Source of the DNA: Lachnospiraceae bacterium
Lineage (GTDB): Bacteria; Bacillota; Clostridia; Lachnospirales; Lachnospiraceae
NCBI GenBank assembly: GCA_900757145.1
Contig: CAAEMT010000069.1
Span: 1 to 42,135, forward strand
Direction: 5' to 3'
DNA length: 42,135 nt
Part shown: one piece after another, positions 25,029-33,451 of the stretch
Layout of the letters: each line of letters opens with the position of its first letter
Numbering within the stretch: position 1 is the first letter of the stretch
Notes under the pieces: model-generated
The model's input: only the letters and a program-made list of their open reading frames with translations
What the model was told of the DNA's origin: nothing
Databases searched by the model: none
Position numbers and translations under genes: made by a program

Positions 25029-26399
25029 TTAGTCCTGCTTCTGCTGCTTCTTTTTTTCCTGACTGTCGCTCCACAGCTTCTGAGCTGTTGGCGTCCAGTT
25101 CTCTGCGTAGCTTACACACTTATCACACAGATGATCTACGCTTTCAGGAGACTGAAGATCAGTCGAAACTGCCTCTGTTCTGTGTACCATTGCACGCAGT
25201 TTTTCCGGATTCTCAAGCATCGGACACGGACGCAGATGATTTTCATTAAATGGCTGCTCTTTATGATATTCCATAAAGATCGGTGACTGAAGGCATTCCA
25301 GCAATGTCTTTTCCCGAATATTCGAATCAGAATAATGGATAAAGACGCACGGATCCACATCACCATTTGCATTGATGTGCAGATACCTTCTTCCGCCCGC
25401 GATACATCCGCCGACATATTCACCATCATTCTGGAAATCCATCGCAAAGATCGGCTTTGTCCGTCTGATCTCACGGATCCTGTGATACATGAATTCTCTC
25501 TGCTTCGGATTCGGCAGCAGATCTAAGACTGCATCATTTCCAACCGGCATGTAATGGAAATACCAGACAAATTTTGCTCCCCATTCTACCATCTGATCGA
25601 TGAATTCAAAAGAACTGATCGAATCGAGATTCTGGCTCGTATAACAGCAGGACAGACCGAACGGCAGACGCTTTTCTTTGAGCAGCTTCATCGCCCGCAC
25701 CACCTTCTGATACGTACCGTCTCCGCGCCGTCCGTCCGTTGCCGATTCAAACCCTTCCACACTGATTGCAGGAATAAAGTTTTTCACTCGAAGCATATCA
25801 TCTGCAAACGCCTCATCAATAAGCGTTGCATTTGTAAAGCTCAAGAACTGACAGTCGCTGTGTTTCTCGCAGATCGCGATCAGATCTTTTTTCCTCACTA
25901 ACGGTTCTCCGCCTGTGTAGATATACATATAAACACCGAGACGCTTTCCCTGGGAAATGATAGAATCTATTTCATCAAATGTCAGATTCAGCTTGTTGCC
26001 ATATTCAGCTGCCCAGCATCCGGTGCAGTGCAGATTACAGGCAGATGTAGGATCGAGAAGAATCGCCCACGGAATATTGCAGCCATATTTCTTTCTGTTT
26101 TCCTCCTGCTTCGGCCATCCTACAATATTCGCATTGAAAAAGAAATTTTCAAATGTCGCTTTCAGGACATCTCTGTCAATGTCTTTTAAGACGCTCATAA
26201 TCAGCTGATACATATTATTCTGCGGATCTTCCAGTACATTGCGAAACGCTTCTCTTTGCTTCGGGAAGCTGTCCGGACCGCTTCCGGCAAATTTATCGAC
26301 AAGATCCATCAGTTTGACAGCATTTTTTTCCGGATCTTTTTCCAGATAATGAAATGCTGTTTTTAGTGTTGTCCTTTTCAGTTCATTTGCAATACTCAT
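25029..26399 (-). CDS. Radical SAM protein with SPASM-like C-terminus
   Basis: A 456-residue radical SAM enzyme. The iron-sulfur motif is CNLHCTGC (C-x3-C-x2-C) near residue 119, followed by the TGGEPL substrate-site motif. About 100 residues of helical sequence precede the core. The C-terminal part contains more cysteines (GGCIAGG, VDPCVFIH, PCPMLE, HLCDKCVS), which could bind auxiliary clusters as in SPASM/Twitch proteins. The substrate is unknown and no precursor peptide is nearby. It lies downstream of a LytTR/DUF3021 pair on the same strand, separated by a 14 bp inverted repeat. The start follows AAGGAGAACAGAGT. Confidence 0.9.
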   Translation of the reverse strand: MSIANELKRTTLKTAFHYLEKDPEKNAVKLMDLVDKFAGSGPDSFPKQREAFRNVLEDPQNNMYQLIMSVLKDIDRDVLKATFENFFFNANIVGWPKQEENRKKYGCNIPWAILLDPTSACNLHCTGCWAAEYGNKLNLTFDEIDSIISQGKRLGVYMYIYTGGEPLVRKKDLIAICEKHSDCQFLSFTNATLIDEAFADDMLRVKNFIPAISVEGFESATDGRRGDGTYQKVVRAMKLLKEKRLPFGLSCCYTSQNLDSISSFEFIDQMVEWGAKFVWYFHYMPVGNDAVLDLLPNPKQREFMYHRIREIRRTKPIFAMDFQNDGEYVGGCIAGGRRYLHINANGDVDPCVFIHYSDSNIREKTLLECLQSPIFMEYHKEQPFNENHLRPCPMLENPEKLRAMVHRTEAVSTDLQSPESVDHLCDKCVSYAENWTPTAQKLWSDSQEKKKQQKQD

Positions 26400-26529
26400 A
26401 CTCTGTTCTCCTTATCCTTTGCGGCAGTGCAGCCTGATTTTACCTAGTATATTACTGTTCTGGCTGATTTCTTATTGCCAATATCCTACCTCAAATAGAA
26501 AAAAGAACAAACAGACAAAAAATTGCATT

Positions 26530-26575
26530 TGTATTCTTTTTGTACACTTTACTGCTTTTGCACAAAAAGAATACA
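26530..26575. repeat. 14 bp inverted repeat between the DUF3021 and radical SAM genes
   Basis: TGTATTCTTTTTGT (26530-26543) and ACAAAAAGAATACA (26562-26575) are perfectly complementary around an 18 nt loop. On the minus strand the bases after the stem include TTTTTTG, so it may terminate the LytTR-DUF3021 transcript. It may also be a regulatory site for the radical SAM gene. Confidence 0.65.
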
Positions 26576-26604
26576 GAGCAATAGTTTTATACTTACTTAT
26601 TTTC

Positions 26605-27057
26605 TTATCTTCCACTCAGAGTTCTGTTCATTTTTCTGATCTTATACCGCATGACTGTATACTGCGTAAGCCATGCCGCACCGAAGAAAAGGACAAAGAT
26701 TAAAAAATAAATGACTGCACCTGAGATGCTTCGTTCCATCCACCCCGCTATATACGCGACAGGCATCATCACCGAGGCTGTAACGGCAAAATACACCCCA
26801 GTCTGTTTTGCGATGCTCCAGTGATCGATCTGCCAGATAACGGACGCTGTTGCAAACACCGCACCGATGACTGCGCACAGCGCTGCCTGCAATGCTGCCG
26901 CACAGCTTTCGCTTCCTACCATTTCCACAAAATACGGTACACATGGTACATACTCCCCCTGTCCCCAGATCAGCGAGGACGTGATCGTAATCACATCACC
27001 AATCGCCATACCAAGCGGAATTCCAAGCAGACCGCGCATGATTATTTTCTTTTTCAT
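26605..27057 (-). CDS. DUF3021 membrane protein
   Basis: A 150-residue protein with four predicted membrane helices, matching DUF3021 in size and pattern (MKKKIIMRGLLGIPLG start; basic C-terminal end RYKIRKMNR). DUF3021 proteins are regularly encoded right after LytTR regulators and in streptococci act as membrane inhibitors of them (LytTR regulatory systems). The ATG at 27057-27055 is preferred because the GAGGTG that overlaps the LytTR stop is 8 nt upstream. The pairing with the gene before it supports the call. Confidence 0.88.
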   Translation of the reverse strand: MKKKIIMRGLLGIPLGMAIGDVITITSSLIWGQGEYVPCVPYFVEMVGSESCAAALQAALCAVIGAVFATASVIWQIDHWSIAKQTGVYFAVTASVMMPVAYIAGWMERSISGAVIYFLIFVLFFGAAWLTQYTVMRYKIRKMNRTLSGR

Positions 27058-27067
27058 ATCCATCACC

Positions 27068-27508
27068 TCATATTCCCAGTATTTTTCTTATTTTTGAAAC
27101 GTATCTTCTGGAAGCAAACGTCTTAGTCCCGTTCTTAAATTCCACACAGATCGTACCTGTAAAACTCAGATCAAAATTTTTTACTTTTCTCAGATTGATG
27201 ATCTCTGAATTTGATATACGGACAAATTTATTAGCAGGAAGCCTTTCCTCAATCTCATACATCCGAAGACGCAGCGCATACTCCCCTGTTTCCGTAACTG
27301 CAAATACCTTTCCCGCATTTGCGTAAATGCGGATCAATTCTTCCTGCTCGATCACCTCTGTTCTCTCATTCCTGATACCTGAGAGGATCTCCGGCGCATT
27401 TTCCGACAGTCTGTTTAATATCCGGCATACCTCTTCTGTCATGGAGGCGGTATGTATCGTGACTTTCGGTTCCGCACAGGATGCATCTATTTTTATCTCT
27501 ACCTGCAT
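27068..27508 (-). CDS. LytTR-family DNA-binding regulator
   Basis: A 146-residue protein without receiver domain. The C-terminal LytTR domain covers about residues 50-146, with RLRMYEIEERLPANKFVRIS and NSEIINLRKVKNFD, and ends in SRRYVSKIRKILGI, all typical. The ATG at 27508-27506 has GGAGGGAGG upstream. The stop codon is 10 nt from the DUF3021 start, so the two form an operon and probably one LytTR regulatory system in which the membrane protein holds back the regulator. Such systems are often autoregulated. Two terminators lie upstream, insulating it from the symporter gene. Confidence 0.92.
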   Translation of the reverse strand: MQVEIKIDASCAEPKVTIHTASMTEEVCRILNRLSENAPEILSGIRNERTEVIEQEELIRIYANAGKVFAVTETGEYALRLRMYEIEERLPANKFVRISNSEIINLRKVKNFDLSFTGTICVEFKNGTKTFASRRYVSKIRKILGI

Positions 27509-27530
27509 CTCCTCCCTCCTTTCTAATGTC

Positions 27531-27585
27531 ATTATAAAAAAAGCCTTTGTCGTCTGCAACAGATTTTCAACAGACGGTCAAAGGC
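27531..27585 (-). terminator. Second terminator between symporter and LytTR gene
   Basis: GCCTTTG-T-CGTCTG (27543-27556) pairs with CAGACG-GT-CAAAGGC (27571-27585). On the minus strand the stem is followed by seven T. The loop contains a direct repeat CAACAGA with an 11 bp period. Confidence 0.78.
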
Positions 27586-27600
27586 GTTCCATAAGTGGTC

Positions 27601-27646
27601 AAAAGCTGCCGCCTTACGATCCCCGGTCGTTTCGGCGGCAGCTTTT
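27601..27646 (-). terminator. First terminator after the symporter gene
   Basis: AAAAGCTGCCGCC (27601-27613) and GGCGGCAGCTTTT (27634-27646) form a perfect 13 bp stem 11 nt after the symporter stop. Together with the next hairpin it forms a tandem terminator. Confidence 0.82.
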
Positions 27647-27657
27647 TAAGAGTATCT

Positions 27658-28947
27658 TTACGAATTTTTAAATACCTCACGGTCAAGCGCTTTATTCTGG
27701 TGCGCAACGATCGTTGTACATACGGCGTCACCCGTGATATTGACAGCCGTTCTCGTCATATCAAGGATACGATCGATTCCCATGATCAGACCGATCGCCT
27801 CAACAGGAAGTCCTACAGAATTGAATACCATCGTAAGCGTCACAAGGCCGACGCTCGGCACGCCTGCCGTACCGATGGACGCCAGTGTGGCAGTACCAAT
27901 GACTGTGATATAGTCGATCATTTCCAGATGGATGCCGAATGCCTGTGCCGCAAATACGACTGCCACGCCCTGCATAATCGCTGTTCCGTCCATATTGATC
28001 GTTGCGCCAAGCGGAATCGTAAATGAGGAAATCTTCTTTGATACACCCATTTTCTTCGCAAGCGTATCAATTGACAGAGGAATTGTCGCATTCGAGGTCG
28101 CTGTCGAGAACGCAAACGCCATCACAGGGAAAAAGTTTCGTATAAATTTAACCGGATTGAGTCCTGTAAATATTTTCAGCAATCCAAGATAAACAACCAC
28201 GCACTGAAGCACAAGTGCGATTAAAACTGCAAGCATATACTTTCCAAGCGGAAGGAAAGCACTAAATCCAATTCCTGCAAACGTTCTTGCGATCAGGCAG
28301 AATACGCCGATCGGTGCCAGACTCATGACCAGCATCGTCATTTCCATCATAATATCATTAAACTGGCTGAAAAAGTTCGCTACCGTTTCTGTCCGCTCTC
28401 CGAGCTTTGCAAGGATCACGCCGATGATCAGGGCGAACACGATGATCTGAAGCATGTTTCCCGTTGCCAGGGAACCGATCGGATTATCCGGAATAATGTT
28501 CAGTAAAGTCTCTGAAAGTGACGTTGCCTGCATTTCTTCTACAGATGCCGCATTGGACTGTACGGCGCTCATATCAAGTCCTTTTCCTGGATCAAGCAGA
28601 TTACCGATGCCAAGTGCGATCGTGATGGCAAGCGCTGTCGTCACCAGATAGAACGCGATCGTTCTCACGCCTACCGTGCCAAGCTTTTTCGTATCACCGA
28701 TCGCCATACTTCCGCATACGAGCGAGCAGAATACAAGCGGTACGACAAGCATCTTCATCAGCCGGATAAATCCCTGACCGATCACATACAAAACACCGTC
28801 CACGATAATCTGATCGCGGATCTGTCCCTCTGGAATGAGGTAACACAAGATCACCCCGAAAACAGCTCCAAGAAGCAGCGCGATAAATATTTTTGTCGTA
28901 AGACCGATTTTCTTTTTTCCCTTTTTTTCTCTTTTCACATCTGCCAT
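27658..28947 (-). CDS. Dicarboxylate/amino acid:cation symporter (DAACS family)
   Basis: A 429-residue membrane transporter of the GltP/DctA family. Helices are seen across the whole length. The first hairpin region appears as TATSNATIPLS (serine-poor compared with glutamate transporters) and the ion-binding motif as GATINMDGTA. SIGTAGVPSVGLVTLTMV is hairpin 2, and NITGDAVCTTIVAHQNK the final helix with the Asp. Likely substrates are glutamate, aspartate or C4-dicarboxylates; which one is not decided by the sequence. The start codon lies 1 nt after the rfbD-like stop, with GGAGGG upstream, so it is coupled to that gene. Confidence 0.93.
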   Translation of the reverse strand: MADVKREKKGKKKIGLTTKIFIALLLGAVFGVILCYLIPEGQIRDQIIVDGVLYVIGQGFIRLMKMLVVPLVFCSLVCGSMAIGDTKKLGTVGVRTIAFYLVTTALAITIALGIGNLLDPGKGLDMSAVQSNAASVEEMQATSLSETLLNIIPDNPIGSLATGNMLQIIVFALIIGVILAKLGERTETVANFFSQFNDIMMEMTMLVMSLAPIGVFCLIARTFAGIGFSAFLPLGKYMLAVLIALVLQCVVVYLGLLKIFTGLNPVKFIRNFFPVMAFAFSTATSNATIPLSIDTLAKKMGVSKKISSFTIPLGATINMDGTAIMQGVAVVFAAQAFGIHLEMIDYITVIGTATLASIGTAGVPSVGLVTLTMVFNSVGLPVEAIGLIMGIDRILDMTRTAVNITGDAVCTTIVAHQNKALDREVFKNS

Positions 28948-28948
28948 A

Positions 28949-29797
28949 TCAGCCCTCCCTGCGTTCTTTCATGTATTCTTTTAAAGATGTTTTCCAGTCC
29001 GGCATATCGTAGACATCAATCACGCGCAGGATAAAATTATCGAGTGCCGCATACGCAGGACGAACAGCCGAAAGCTCTGACTGCGCAGTCGGTACTGCGC
29101 GCATGTCCGCTTTTTCACCTGCCAGAGCAAGTATCTCCTGTGCAAAATCATAACGGCTGCAGATTCCCTTACATGTCGCATGGTATGTACCATACTCATT
29201 TGTCTGCATCAGATAAATGATGATTCTCGCAAGATCCTTTGCACTCGTTGGTGAACCAAACTGGTCGGAAGCGACCAGAAGCGGCCGTTCCTCTTTTGCA
29301 GCTTCCAACACACCGCTTACAAAATTATTCCCCTGTCCGTATACCCAGTTGCTTCGGATAATAAAATGCTTGTGAGTAAACTCCTTTACATAGTTCTCCC
29401 CCGCCCGCTTACTCTTTCCGTATACGGTTTTGGGGTTTGTATCATCAAACTCCGTATACGGCGTTCGGCTCTCCCCATCGAACACATCGTCAGTTGAAAG
29501 CTGTACAACCTTTGCCCCGATCTTGCGCGCCACGATACTTAAGTTTCTTGCGCCGAGTGCATTTACACGAAAGGCAAGCTCAGGCTCCTCCTCGCACAGT
29601 GCCGTGTCTGTCACTGCGGCACAGTTAATGATCACGTCAGGACGGTTGATCTCACCGAAATTCAGCACCTCATCCGTATCCGTAATATCCAGTTCTTCTT
29701 TATCCGTATTCAGCACCCGCATCTCAACAGGATCAAGCACCTCATTGATCGCTGTACCGATCTGTCCTGCTGAACCCACAATCCATACTTTCAGCAT
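28949..29797 (-). CDS. RmlD-like dTDP-4-dehydrorhamnose reductase
   Basis: A 282-residue extended short-chain dehydrogenase. It has the NAD(P) motif GSAGQIG, NCAAVTDT, STDDVFDG and the catalytic YGKSK. RmlD makes dTDP-L-rhamnose for surface polysaccharides, the last step of that pathway. Length matches (about 280-300). No rmlABC is nearby, so the substrate is a family inference; it may act on another dTDP- or nucleotide-bound ketosugar. The ATG at 29797-29795 follows GGAGGGAGCAAAT. The stop is 1 nt from the symporter start, an odd partner for a sugar enzyme. Confidence 0.87.
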   Translation of the reverse strand: MLKVWIVGSAGQIGTAINEVLDPVEMRVLNTDKEELDITDTDEVLNFGEINRPDVIINCAAVTDTALCEEEPELAFRVNALGARNLSIVARKIGAKVVQLSTDDVFDGESRTPYTEFDDTNPKTVYGKSKRAGENYVKEFTHKHFIIRSNWVYGQGNNFVSGVLEAAKEERPLLVASDQFGSPTSAKDLARIIIYLMQTNEYGTYHATCKGICSRYDFAQEILALAGEKADMRAVPTAQSELSAVRPAYAALDNFILRVIDVYDMPDWKTSLKEYMKERREG

Positions 29798-29861
29798 ATT
29801 TGCTCCCTCCATTCTTACTATAATACTTCATATTCTTTTGCCGTATGATTTTAGCATGCAT

Positions 29862-29891
29862 AGTATAACAATCCCTCCTGCTTTATGTCAA
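29862..29891 (-). promoter_or_regulatory. Promoter of the RmlD-symporter operon
   Basis: On the minus strand, TTGACA (29891-29886), an 18 nt spacer and TATACT (29867-29862), upstream of the ATG at 29797. Perfect -35 and 5 of 6 at -10. Confidence 0.82.
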
Positions 29892-29931
29892 CGCAAAACA
29901 TCTTGAAAGAAACAATGAAGGATCTGCCTGC

Positions 29932-29960
29932 TTGACAACCTTCCTGAAAACAGGTATTCT
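29932..29960 (+). promoter_or_regulatory. Promoter of the TraX-like gene
   Basis: TTGACA (29932-29937), a 17 nt spacer and TATTCT (29955-29960), reading to the ATG at 30032. It is divergent from the RmlD promoter, 40 nt away. Confidence 0.78.
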
Positions 29961-30031
29961 TTTGAAAGATTATCATTGTCCGGGAGGGATTGCCTCTTCT
30001 GGACAGCGATCTCAGGAGGCATAACATTTAT

Positions 30032-30775
30032 ATGACAAACCATAGCAAACTTTTCGGCGGCATTTCAGGCTGCACCCTGAAAATGATCGCCATTATCACA
30101 ATGTTTATCGATCATACGGGGGCGATCGTTCTGCGCTCTTTGCTGAATGATCCGGCTTTCACAGTTGATTTTGAGCGGCAGGCCTTTGTCAGTTCTCTTT
30201 ACAATCTCTCACGCGATATTGGGCGGCTTGCTTTTCCGATATTCTGTTTTCTGATTGTAGAAGGCTTTCTTCATACAAGAAATGTGAAAAGGTATGCTGA
30301 ACGGCTTGCTCTTTTTGCTGTAATCTCTGAAATCCCTTTTGACCTTGCATTAAAAGGGAATTGGTATTTTCCCGAAAAACAGAATGTATACTTCACGCTT
30401 CTGATCGGACTGCTTGTGATCATGGGAATTGCCTGGATTACCGAAAACGGAACGAAAAACATGTTTCTCTCCCTCATACCTATCATTGCCGGTATGTATG
30501 CTGCCTATTTCATTGATACCGATTACAGCTACAAAGGCGTATTTCTGATCGCCGTACTGTATCTCATGCGATACACAAGATTGTATCAGTGTATCGGAGG
30601 CGCCGCCGCTGTATCATGGGAGCTTCCTGCACCGCTTGCGTTTATTCCCGTGTATCTCTACAACGGCAGCCGCGGCAAGCAGATGAAATATTTCTTTTAC
30701 TGGTTCTATCCAGTACACCTTTTACTTCTGCATGCCATCGCGAAATATTTGCTTCCCCTGCTGATACAGTGCTAA
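30032..30775 (+). CDS. TraX family membrane protein
   Basis: A 247-residue membrane protein with about six to eight helices. Its start (GCTLKMIAIITMFIDHTGAI) and the RDIGRLAFPIFCFLIVEGF segment are TraX signatures. F-plasmid TraX acetylates pilin; chromosomal Firmicute members are uncharacterised membrane proteins distantly related to acyltransferases. The AGGAGG upstream is 12 nt from the ATG, slightly long. A DUF4317 gene follows on the same strand after 103 nt. There are no conjugation genes nearby, so a role in acylation of surface molecules is only a guess. Confidence 0.85.
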   Translation: MTNHSKLFGGISGCTLKMIAIITMFIDHTGAIVLRSLLNDPAFTVDFERQAFVSSLYNLSRDIGRLAFPIFCFLIVEGFLHTRNVKRYAERLALFAVISEIPFDLALKGNWYFPEKQNVYFTLLIGLLVIMGIAWITENGTKNMFLSLIPIIAGMYAAYFIDTDYSYKGVFLIAVLYLMRYTRLYQCIGGAAAVSWELPAPLAFIPVYLYNGSRGKQMKYFFYWFYPVHLLLLHAIAKYLLPLLIQC

Positions 30776-30878
30776 AACTGTTTGTTTTTTTGTTATCAAA
30801 CTGCTGCGATGCCACTGCTAAAGAAAAACACTGTAACGATTGAAAACTGTCATAACACATATTGAAAGGAATTCTGCC

Positions 30879-32039
30879 ATGAACAAAAAAGAAGTTGCCG
30901 AGATCAAACGTCTCTTCACACCGGATCGCACGCCAATTACACGTATCTGCGGCTGTTATGTAGACGCTGACAAAAACAAAAAGACAAAAATGAAAGAAGC
31001 TTTCCTCTCTCTTCCTGAGGAGGAAATGTTCAAATACTTTGAAATTTTAAAGAAAACGCTCTCTGGAACGATTGGACGAAATCTCCTTGATATGGAATTT
31101 CCTCTTACGGAAGAAGCAGGCGGAGGCGCTCAGGAATACCTTATGAGATTGAAAAAAAGCCAGTTGAAGGATGATGAGCTGCTCGATGAGTTTTACGATA
31201 AGATCATTGAAAATTTCCTGTATCCGGAAAATTATTATATCGTGATCATCCACGGTGCTTACGATATTCCAAAAAAAGCATCTGACGGCATAGAGATGTT
31301 CGATGCTTCAGATGACGTGTATGAATTTCTTCTCTGCTCCATCTGCCCTGTCAAGCTGACAAAACCGGGGCTTTGTTATAATGAGGATACAAATACTATC
31401 GAAGAGCGCATCCGCGACTGGTTTGTTGAGGTTCCGGTGACCGGATTTTTGTTTCCGGCATTTACAGACCGCAATACAGACATCCACAGCGTCCTCTATT
31501 ATTCCAAAAATCCGGAAGAGCTAAACGCAGACTTCGCAAGGCTTCTGCTCGGGTGCGAACTGCCGCTGTCCGCCTCGTCCCAGAAAGAAACATTCAACAC
31601 CCTGATCTCTGAGACATTACAGGGCGAATGTACATACGAAACGGTCAAAACGATCCATCAAGAGCTGAACGATCTGCTCGATGAGCGAAAGGACGATCCG
31701 AATCCTCCCGCTCTCGACAAAAACGATGTGAAACGGCTGCTTCTTGAAAACGGCGCAACCGAAGAAACGCTCGAACACTTTGAGGAAGAATTCGAGCAGT
31801 CCGGAGGAAACAACCAGACTTCCCTGTACGTTTCAAATGTCGTCAACCGACGGAAATTCGAGATCAAGACGCCGAACATTGTCATTTCTGTCAAACCGGA
31901 ATGTGCCGATCTCATCGAAACGCGAATGCTCGATGGCCGCCCGTACTTCGTCATTCCGGCCGATGATTCGGTCGAAGTAAACGGAATTCCCGTACATACG
32001 ATGCAGCGCCATGACGAAGATTCCGGTGAAACTGTATAA
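30879..32039 (+). CDS. DUF4317 protein of unknown function
   Basis: A 386-residue soluble protein that matches DUF4317 as I recognise it from gut Clostridia: an N-terminal MNKKEVAEIKRLFTPDRTPI and CGCYVDADKNKK, then FLYPENYYIVIIHGAYD and the CPVKLTKPGLCYNEDTN segment. The ATG follows GAAAGGAATTCTGCC. The C-terminal half contains a predicted helical and acidic segment (EEFEQSGG). No catalytic motif or membrane segment is visible. It converges with the next gene; no terminator is seen in the 23 nt between them. Confidence 0.88.
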   Translation: MNKKEVAEIKRLFTPDRTPITRICGCYVDADKNKKTKMKEAFLSLPEEEMFKYFEILKKTLSGTIGRNLLDMEFPLTEEAGGGAQEYLMRLKKSQLKDDELLDEFYDKIIENFLYPENYYIVIIHGAYDIPKKASDGIEMFDASDDVYEFLLCSICPVKLTKPGLCYNEDTNTIEERIRDWFVEVPVTGFLFPAFTDRNTDIHSVLYYSKNPEELNADFARLLLGCELPLSASSQKETFNTLISETLQGECTYETVKTIHQELNDLLDERKDDPNPPALDKNDVKRLLLENGATEETLEHFEEEFEQSGGNNQTSLYVSNVVNRRKFEIKTPNIVISVKPECADLIETRMLDGRPYFVIPADDSVEVNGIPVHTMQRHDEDSGETV

Positions 32040-32062
32040 TTGCCCTGCGAAGACGGATCGTT

Positions 32063-33109
32063 TCAAAATTCTTTCATGAAAAACGTATCCATCGTACTGT
32101 GAACCACGCCCTGCGGCGATCCGATCTGCAAAAAGCCCGCGCTTTCATACAGATGGATCGCCGCTTTCAATCTGGAATGTGTCTCCAGATACATCCTCTC
32201 ACATCCGTTTTTCTGTGCAAATGATTCTGCCATCTGAAGCAACCTTCTTCCTATTCCTTTTCCTTTTGCTTCATCCGTCAGATAAAGCTTCTGTAACTCA
32301 GCACATTTCTCAAAACCGGAATACTCTGCCGATCCAACGCCTCCGATGATCCGTCCCCCTTCATCCTCAGCGACAAAATATGCCCTTCTGTCCGGTCTTT
32401 CTTCATAATAACGGCTTAAATGGTCCAGCTCAGGATCAAAATATGCCGTACCCGGAATATCCAGCTTACAGCTTTCCAGATTTTTTCTTATGATCGCTGC
32501 AAGAGCAGCATCATCCTCCTGCCTTATTCTGCGGATGCGATACGTATTCCTCCTACGGTACACCATCTCTGTGATCCCGTTCGTTACCTTTGTACGAATG
32601 AGACGAAGCGGAATCTGCTCTGCTTCTCCTTTACTCTCCTTGAACAGACGTATACCGGAGCCCAAAACAGTCGGAATCACCGATATATCATACTCATCGA
32701 TCAGATCTGCCTGCACAAGCGGCTGTATTACCGCCGCGCCTCCGCATATCCAGATCGCTTTTTCCGTATCTACATCGTCCTTTTCTTCTCTGAGCCTTCT
32801 GATCAGACTGCACGGCTCTTCCTGCACAAACCGGATATCCGCATCTATCTCCTTTTGCCCTGTCTCGCGGTGCGTAATGACATAACTTCTCAGATCACCG
32901 TATACCCATTCCTCCGGTGACAACTGCGTCACAATCTGATGGTATGTATTCCACCCCATCACGACTGTATCGACACCCCTTACAAAGTCAGAATACGTAT
33001 CTTCTGTTTTGGCAGCTTCATCCTGCCCGACAAGCCAGCCGACATTTCCGTCTTCAGCTGCAATAAAACCATCAAGACTCATCGCAATATATAAAACCAC
33101 TTTTTTCAT
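32063..33109 (-). CDS. Fusion: DHFR/RibD-like reductase and GNAT acetyltransferase
   Basis: A 348-residue two-domain protein. Residues 1 to about 180 are a RibD C-terminal/DHFR-like reductase: MSLDGFIAAEDGNVGWL start, VMGWNTYHQI, WICGGAAVIQPL with the NADP motif, and SVIPTVLGSGIRLF. Residues about 190-348 are a GNAT acetyltransferase: KLYLTDEAKGKGIGRRLLQMAE carries the acetyl-CoA loop, then ETHSRLKAAIHLYESAGF. Each half is complete by length and there is no frameshift in between, so it looks like a genuine fusion. Substrates are unknown. The ATG at 33109-33107 has AAGGTG 9 nt upstream; a GTG further upstream lies on the site itself. Confidence 0.88.
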   Translation of the reverse strand: MKKVVLYIAMSLDGFIAAEDGNVGWLVGQDEAAKTEDTYSDFVRGVDTVVMGWNTYHQIVTQLSPEEWVYGDLRSYVITHRETGQKEIDADIRFVQEEPCSLIRRLREEKDDVDTEKAIWICGGAAVIQPLVQADLIDEYDISVIPTVLGSGIRLFKESKGEAEQIPLRLIRTKVTNGITEMVYRRRNTYRIRRIRQEDDAALAAIIRKNLESCKLDIPGTAYFDPELDHLSRYYEERPDRRAYFVAEDEGGRIIGGVGSAEYSGFEKCAELQKLYLTDEAKGKGIGRRLLQMAESFAQKNGCERMYLETHSRLKAAIHLYESAGFLQIGSPQGVVHSTMDTFFMKEF

Positions 33110-33133
33110 CTGCTTTATCACCTTTTCATGCTT

Positions 33134-33451
33134 TCATTCCGCTTGCCTGATCTTCTCTCTCATAATATCCAGATACTGCCGCGCTTCTTCCCGTGAATGA
33201 AAAATAACGATCGTCTTTTCTTTTTTGTACTGCTCCAGCAGGCGGTATATCTCAGGACGCTGCTCCCTCTCAAAATCAACGATCCACTGACGAAATTCCT
33301 CATCAAATTCCTCTCTCGTCACGTTAGTCCGGTCTGCTTTATGCCAGATCATGTCGAGATAATACAGCGAAAGCCCTGTCGCCTCCCTTAAATTTCTCGC
33401 AAAGGTACTTTTTCCGGAGCCGGGGCAGCCAATAACTAATACTTTATTCAT
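33134..33451 (-). CDS. P-loop kinase-like protein with internal deletion
   Basis: A 105-residue remnant of a FlaR/adenylate-kinase-like P-loop protein, usually about 170 residues. The Walker A motif GCPGSGKSTFAR and LYYLDMIWHK are intact, as is the C-terminal REEARQYL region. The middle of about 60 residues, normally with a WIIDGNY segment and the LID-like region, is missing. At the junction (about 33292-33313) the sequence reads REEFDEEFRQWI, containing a direct repeat GAGGAATTT GAT GAGGAATTT. This suggests an in-frame deletion between short repeats, and the product may be inactive. The start overlaps the end of the gene before it by 8 nt. Confidence 0.75.
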   Translation of the reverse strand: MNKVLVIGCPGSGKSTFARNLREATGLSLYYLDMIWHKADRTNVTREEFDEEFRQWIVDFEREQRPEIYRLLEQYKKEKTIVIFHSREEARQYLDIMREKIRQAE

